Shown here: piece by piece, positions 61,428-64,000 of the stretch
Position numbering within the stretch: position 1 is the first letter of the stretch
How the letters are laid out: each line of letters begins with the position of its first letter
Source: Flabesymbios commensalis
Lineage: Eukaryota > Annelida > Polychaeta > Terebellida > Flabelligeridae
NCBI GenBank assembly: GCA_964017125.1
Contig: OZ024905.1
Span: 31,593,534 to 31,657,533, forward strand
Direction of reading: 5' to 3'
Length of the DNA: 64,000 nt
The notes under the pieces: generated by a model
Databases searched by the model: none
Seen by the model: the letters and a program-made list of their open reading frames with translations, nothing else
Told to the model about the DNA's origin: nothing
Made by a program: the position numbers and the translations under genes

Positions 61428-62860
61428 CAGGGTTCCCATTCTTACTGGAAATCAGGGAAAAACTGGAAAAGTGAGATCGTGTTTTCCAGTCAGGGAAAAA
61501 TCAGGGAATTTGATAAATTTTAGAAAAATCAAGGAATTTGATAAATTTGACGAAATTTCAGGGAAAAATCAGGGAATTGAAATATTCACAAAATATAAAT
61601 AAAATCTGCATTCACATTTCTTAACAATATATTTTAAAAAATAATTGTGTACATTTTATCTTACACATCTAATATAGGCCTATGTAATATTGATGCAGTA
61701 GTACGAATTCACTATTCCTCAACAACCACTTACCTCGAACTGCTAAAGCAATTTGCATAGGCCTAATACTTGAGGCTTTCATTTACAGGGCCAGGGGTAT
61801 GGCAGCCTATTCGTCAGTTGCACTCCACAAAAAAAAATGTAATTGCTGCTGTGTATTATAGTCTCCGATACAAATATTTGCTCAGTGATAGGTAATTTTC
61901 TAATACGGGTGCGGGGGCATAAAGGTTCAATAAAAATTCCCAGCAAAAAAATGCCTGATATGGCTGGAGAGGTGCAGTCTTCCCCATAGGTGCAGTCTTC
62001 ATTTACGTCTATATACAGTGTATTTACAGCATTCTAGTGATATAGATAAACAAACTGGGGACTGACAGCGTTTCTGTACAAGGACTAAGATTCTAAGTGC
62101 CCTTAATAATCCTTCAGTGTGAACTGTTACTAAAAGGGCATTAAGGTCAAAATAAATAAAAAATCGTAGATCTCATATTTGAACTGAAATAAATTTTGAA
62201 AAATCTTTGTTACTTTTGATTTTATGAGTTTTTAAATTTGCAATTTTTCTTATGTAATCATTCAAATGAAGTCACAAATAATTATAACAATTTCGCCTGT
62301 ATGTATCTTTTCGGTTGGGGGCCACCATTCAATTATCAGGGGAGGTGGGAGGGGCTGGAGTATTTTTGAAATAAATATTTTTAACTAAATTTCTGTGAAA
62401 TAAATAATTGTCTGAAGGACAAGTTCAGTTGTAAATACATGTAATGACCCTTAACAAAATTTTGATCCTCGCTTCAAGACCTCCACATCAATATCGAGCC
62501 TATTTTGGGATCCAACTTTTTAATCAAGACAAAAAAATCTAAGGAGCTTAATAAAGTTCTGCAGATAGGAAGGGAAATAAATAATTGTCCAATTCAAAGT
62601 TATGTAGTCGCGTTAGTGTTTTGCACTTTCATCACTCAACTCAAATGGGTCTCTGGTGTACAAGTGTAGGTCTAAGGCATTGAAAGGTTGTAACTAGATA
62701 GGCGCATACCTCATACCTGCGCAAGCATATCATAATCTTCGTAAATAAATGGTATTTAATATCAAGATTTATGATGAAATTAAATCAGGGAATTTTGATC
62801 AGGATCAGGGAGGAATCAGGGAAAAATCAGGGAATTTCATTTCACATTCAGAATGGGAAC
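61428..62860. mobile_element. Non-autonomous hAT-like element
   Basis: The left end CAGGGTTCCCATTCT (61428) faces AGAATGGGAAC at 62850-62860, an 11-bp inverted match. Both subterminal zones carry repeated ATCAGGGAAAAATCAGGGAA words (61460-61580 and 62785-62835). CAGGGTTCCCA is a common hAT end. No transposase is seen in the 1.4-kb interior. The right terminal CCTG is missing because a palindrome begins there, so the 8-bp target duplication cannot be tested. Confidence 0.68.
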
Positions 62861-62939
62861 ATATGGTACAGTGAAAGTCAGTGTGTAGCCTCGTACGATT
62901 CGTACGAGGCTACACACTGACTTTCACTGTACCATATGT
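62859..62939. repeat. Perfect 81-bp palindrome with a one-base centre
   Basis: Arms of 40 bases (62859-62898 and 62900-62939) are exact reverse complements around T at 62899. The arm starts ACATATGGTACAGTGAAAG and ends CCTCGTACGA. It abuts the right end of the hAT-like element. Confidence 0.95.
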
Positions 62940-63735
62940 CATGCTAATATAATGCATGTGTAGGCCTAAACATATAATTATAGCGTAATAATACAATGTG
63001 ACTCTTGTCGTTTAAATCCACAAACAACAGTGTTTCGGCATATTACTAAGAATTTTACAATGTTATTTAAAAATTATAGCGATCACAAATCATGATGAAA
63101 AAGAACCCATTTCCGATAATTTTCGCTGATCGACTTTCCAGAATGAGAGATTTTTGCGATTTTTCTTCTAGGTGAGAATAATAAGGGTAATTTTATCTTG
63201 GCGTGTACCGGCCCCTATGCACAACGGAATACGGGTGACCAGCGATTTTCACCAGTACATGTGTACCCGAAAATAAACACTGATTCGGCCAATTTTGTGC
63301 AAAAATGTGAGGGTTACCCTATTCAAAGACAAAAATATACACATATAAAAAAGGAGACCTAAATGACATCGTCAAGGCATTTTTCAAATGAGATGTAAAG
63401 CTGTTAATTTTAGTTTAAATATAAGACAGTCATCAAACAAGCACATTTATATTTGATGCGCAATCGATTGGATGCGCACCGTATTTTTGGGGCACAACTT
63501 TACGAATGGCAATGCTTACAAACTCTGTATCGCACACAGAGTCTGTTATTACGGACTAACAATTTCTAAATTCAAGTCGACAATTCAATACCATTTTTGT
63601 TATGATTGCTAAAAATAGCATATGTTAACAGTAAGGAATATAAGTGGGCATTTTACCCGATGTAGGGTCATTCAATAAGTTATGTGCAGCCCAATTTGTT
63701 GAGCTCATATATTGTTCGAAACAATAGACTGCTTG
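62940..63735. other. Non-coding, nothing recognised
   Basis: No supported gene, RNA or repeat. Confidence 0.4.
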
Positions 63736-63895
63736 CACGAGTTTGCGCGTGAACAGTTTGTCTGATTAAAACAGTTCGGCGTTGCTCACTGTGTGGCGTG
63801 TTGTCATTGAACAGTGTGTAACAGTTGTCTGATTAAAACAGTTTGGCGTTGCTCACTGTGTGGCGTGTTGTTATTGAGAAAGGTGTATTGAGCAT
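63736..63895 (+). repeat. Tandem duplication, about 66-bp unit
   Basis: TTGTCTGATTAAAACAGTT followed by GGCGTTGCTCACTGTGTGG and CGTGTTGT occurs twice (from about 63758 and 63824). One related unit lies at about 52120-52210. The rest of the window to 64000 shows nothing more. Confidence 0.8.
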
Positions 63896-64000
63896 GTTTC
63901 TGAAATAGCAACAGCGTTCCTGTTAACAGACAAAGTCGACAAAAGTAAAGGATGAACAAGTGGGATTTAGATAATCATGTGTTTAGTGACTGGAACACTT

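Overview
The window looks like repeat-rich, AT-rich nuclear DNA from an invertebrate animal, most likely an invertebrate deuterostome such as an echinoderm. The signs are a single-exon neuropeptide GPCR of the allatostatin-A/galanin group, several LINE clades, tRNA-derived SINEs, many MITEs, and the octamer TAGGCCTA at twenty or more sites. The phylum is an inference. Only one intact host gene is convincing: the GPCR on the minus strand at 37291-38490. Nearly all other coding potential belongs to mobile elements.

Layout. 1-9 kb: a 21-bp minisatellite, a decayed LINE, tandem duplications, SINEs, and a foldback MITE with a perfect 71-bp palindrome. 8.5-11.5 kb: an array rich in TCAAGGTCA next to a decayed copy (B) of a large transposon gene. 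13.7-21.2 kb: more arrays, a 5'-truncated minus-strand LINE, and two near-identical ~490-bp MITEs. 22.57-29.73 kb: a 7.16-kb element (A) with long terminal inverted repeats and a nearly complete spliced gene with two zinc-knuckle-like modules and a PIN/XPG-like nuclease region. 30-37 kb: mostly unique non-coding DNA with short palindromic repeats. 37-38.6 kb: the GPCR, with a TTAA-flanked MITE just past its stop codon. 39-45 kb: minisatellites. 45.3-50 kb: a direct segmental duplication that includes a SINE and a MITE. 50-55 kb: palindromic repeats, a SINE and a LINE with a 467-codon reverse transcriptase frame. 55.86-59.78 kb: a second TIR element (C, 3.9 kb) carrying a decayed relative of the A gene. 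61.4-62.9 kb: a non-autonomous hAT-like element ending in a perfect 81-bp palindrome.

The main result is that elements A and C have unrelated outer TIR sequences apart from their first bases. Both nevertheless start TAGTC and end GACTA, both lie between matching 3-bp flanks (ACT and TGC), and both carry the same PIN/XPG-like gene family between long TIRs that hold AATCCAAGATGGCCGCC-type motifs. This shows that a gene family often annotated as 'uncharacterized protein' is a transposon gene here. The XPG-like nuclease, cysteine motifs and 3-bp target duplications fit what I recall of the Academ DNA-transposon superfamily. That assignment is from memory and was not checked.
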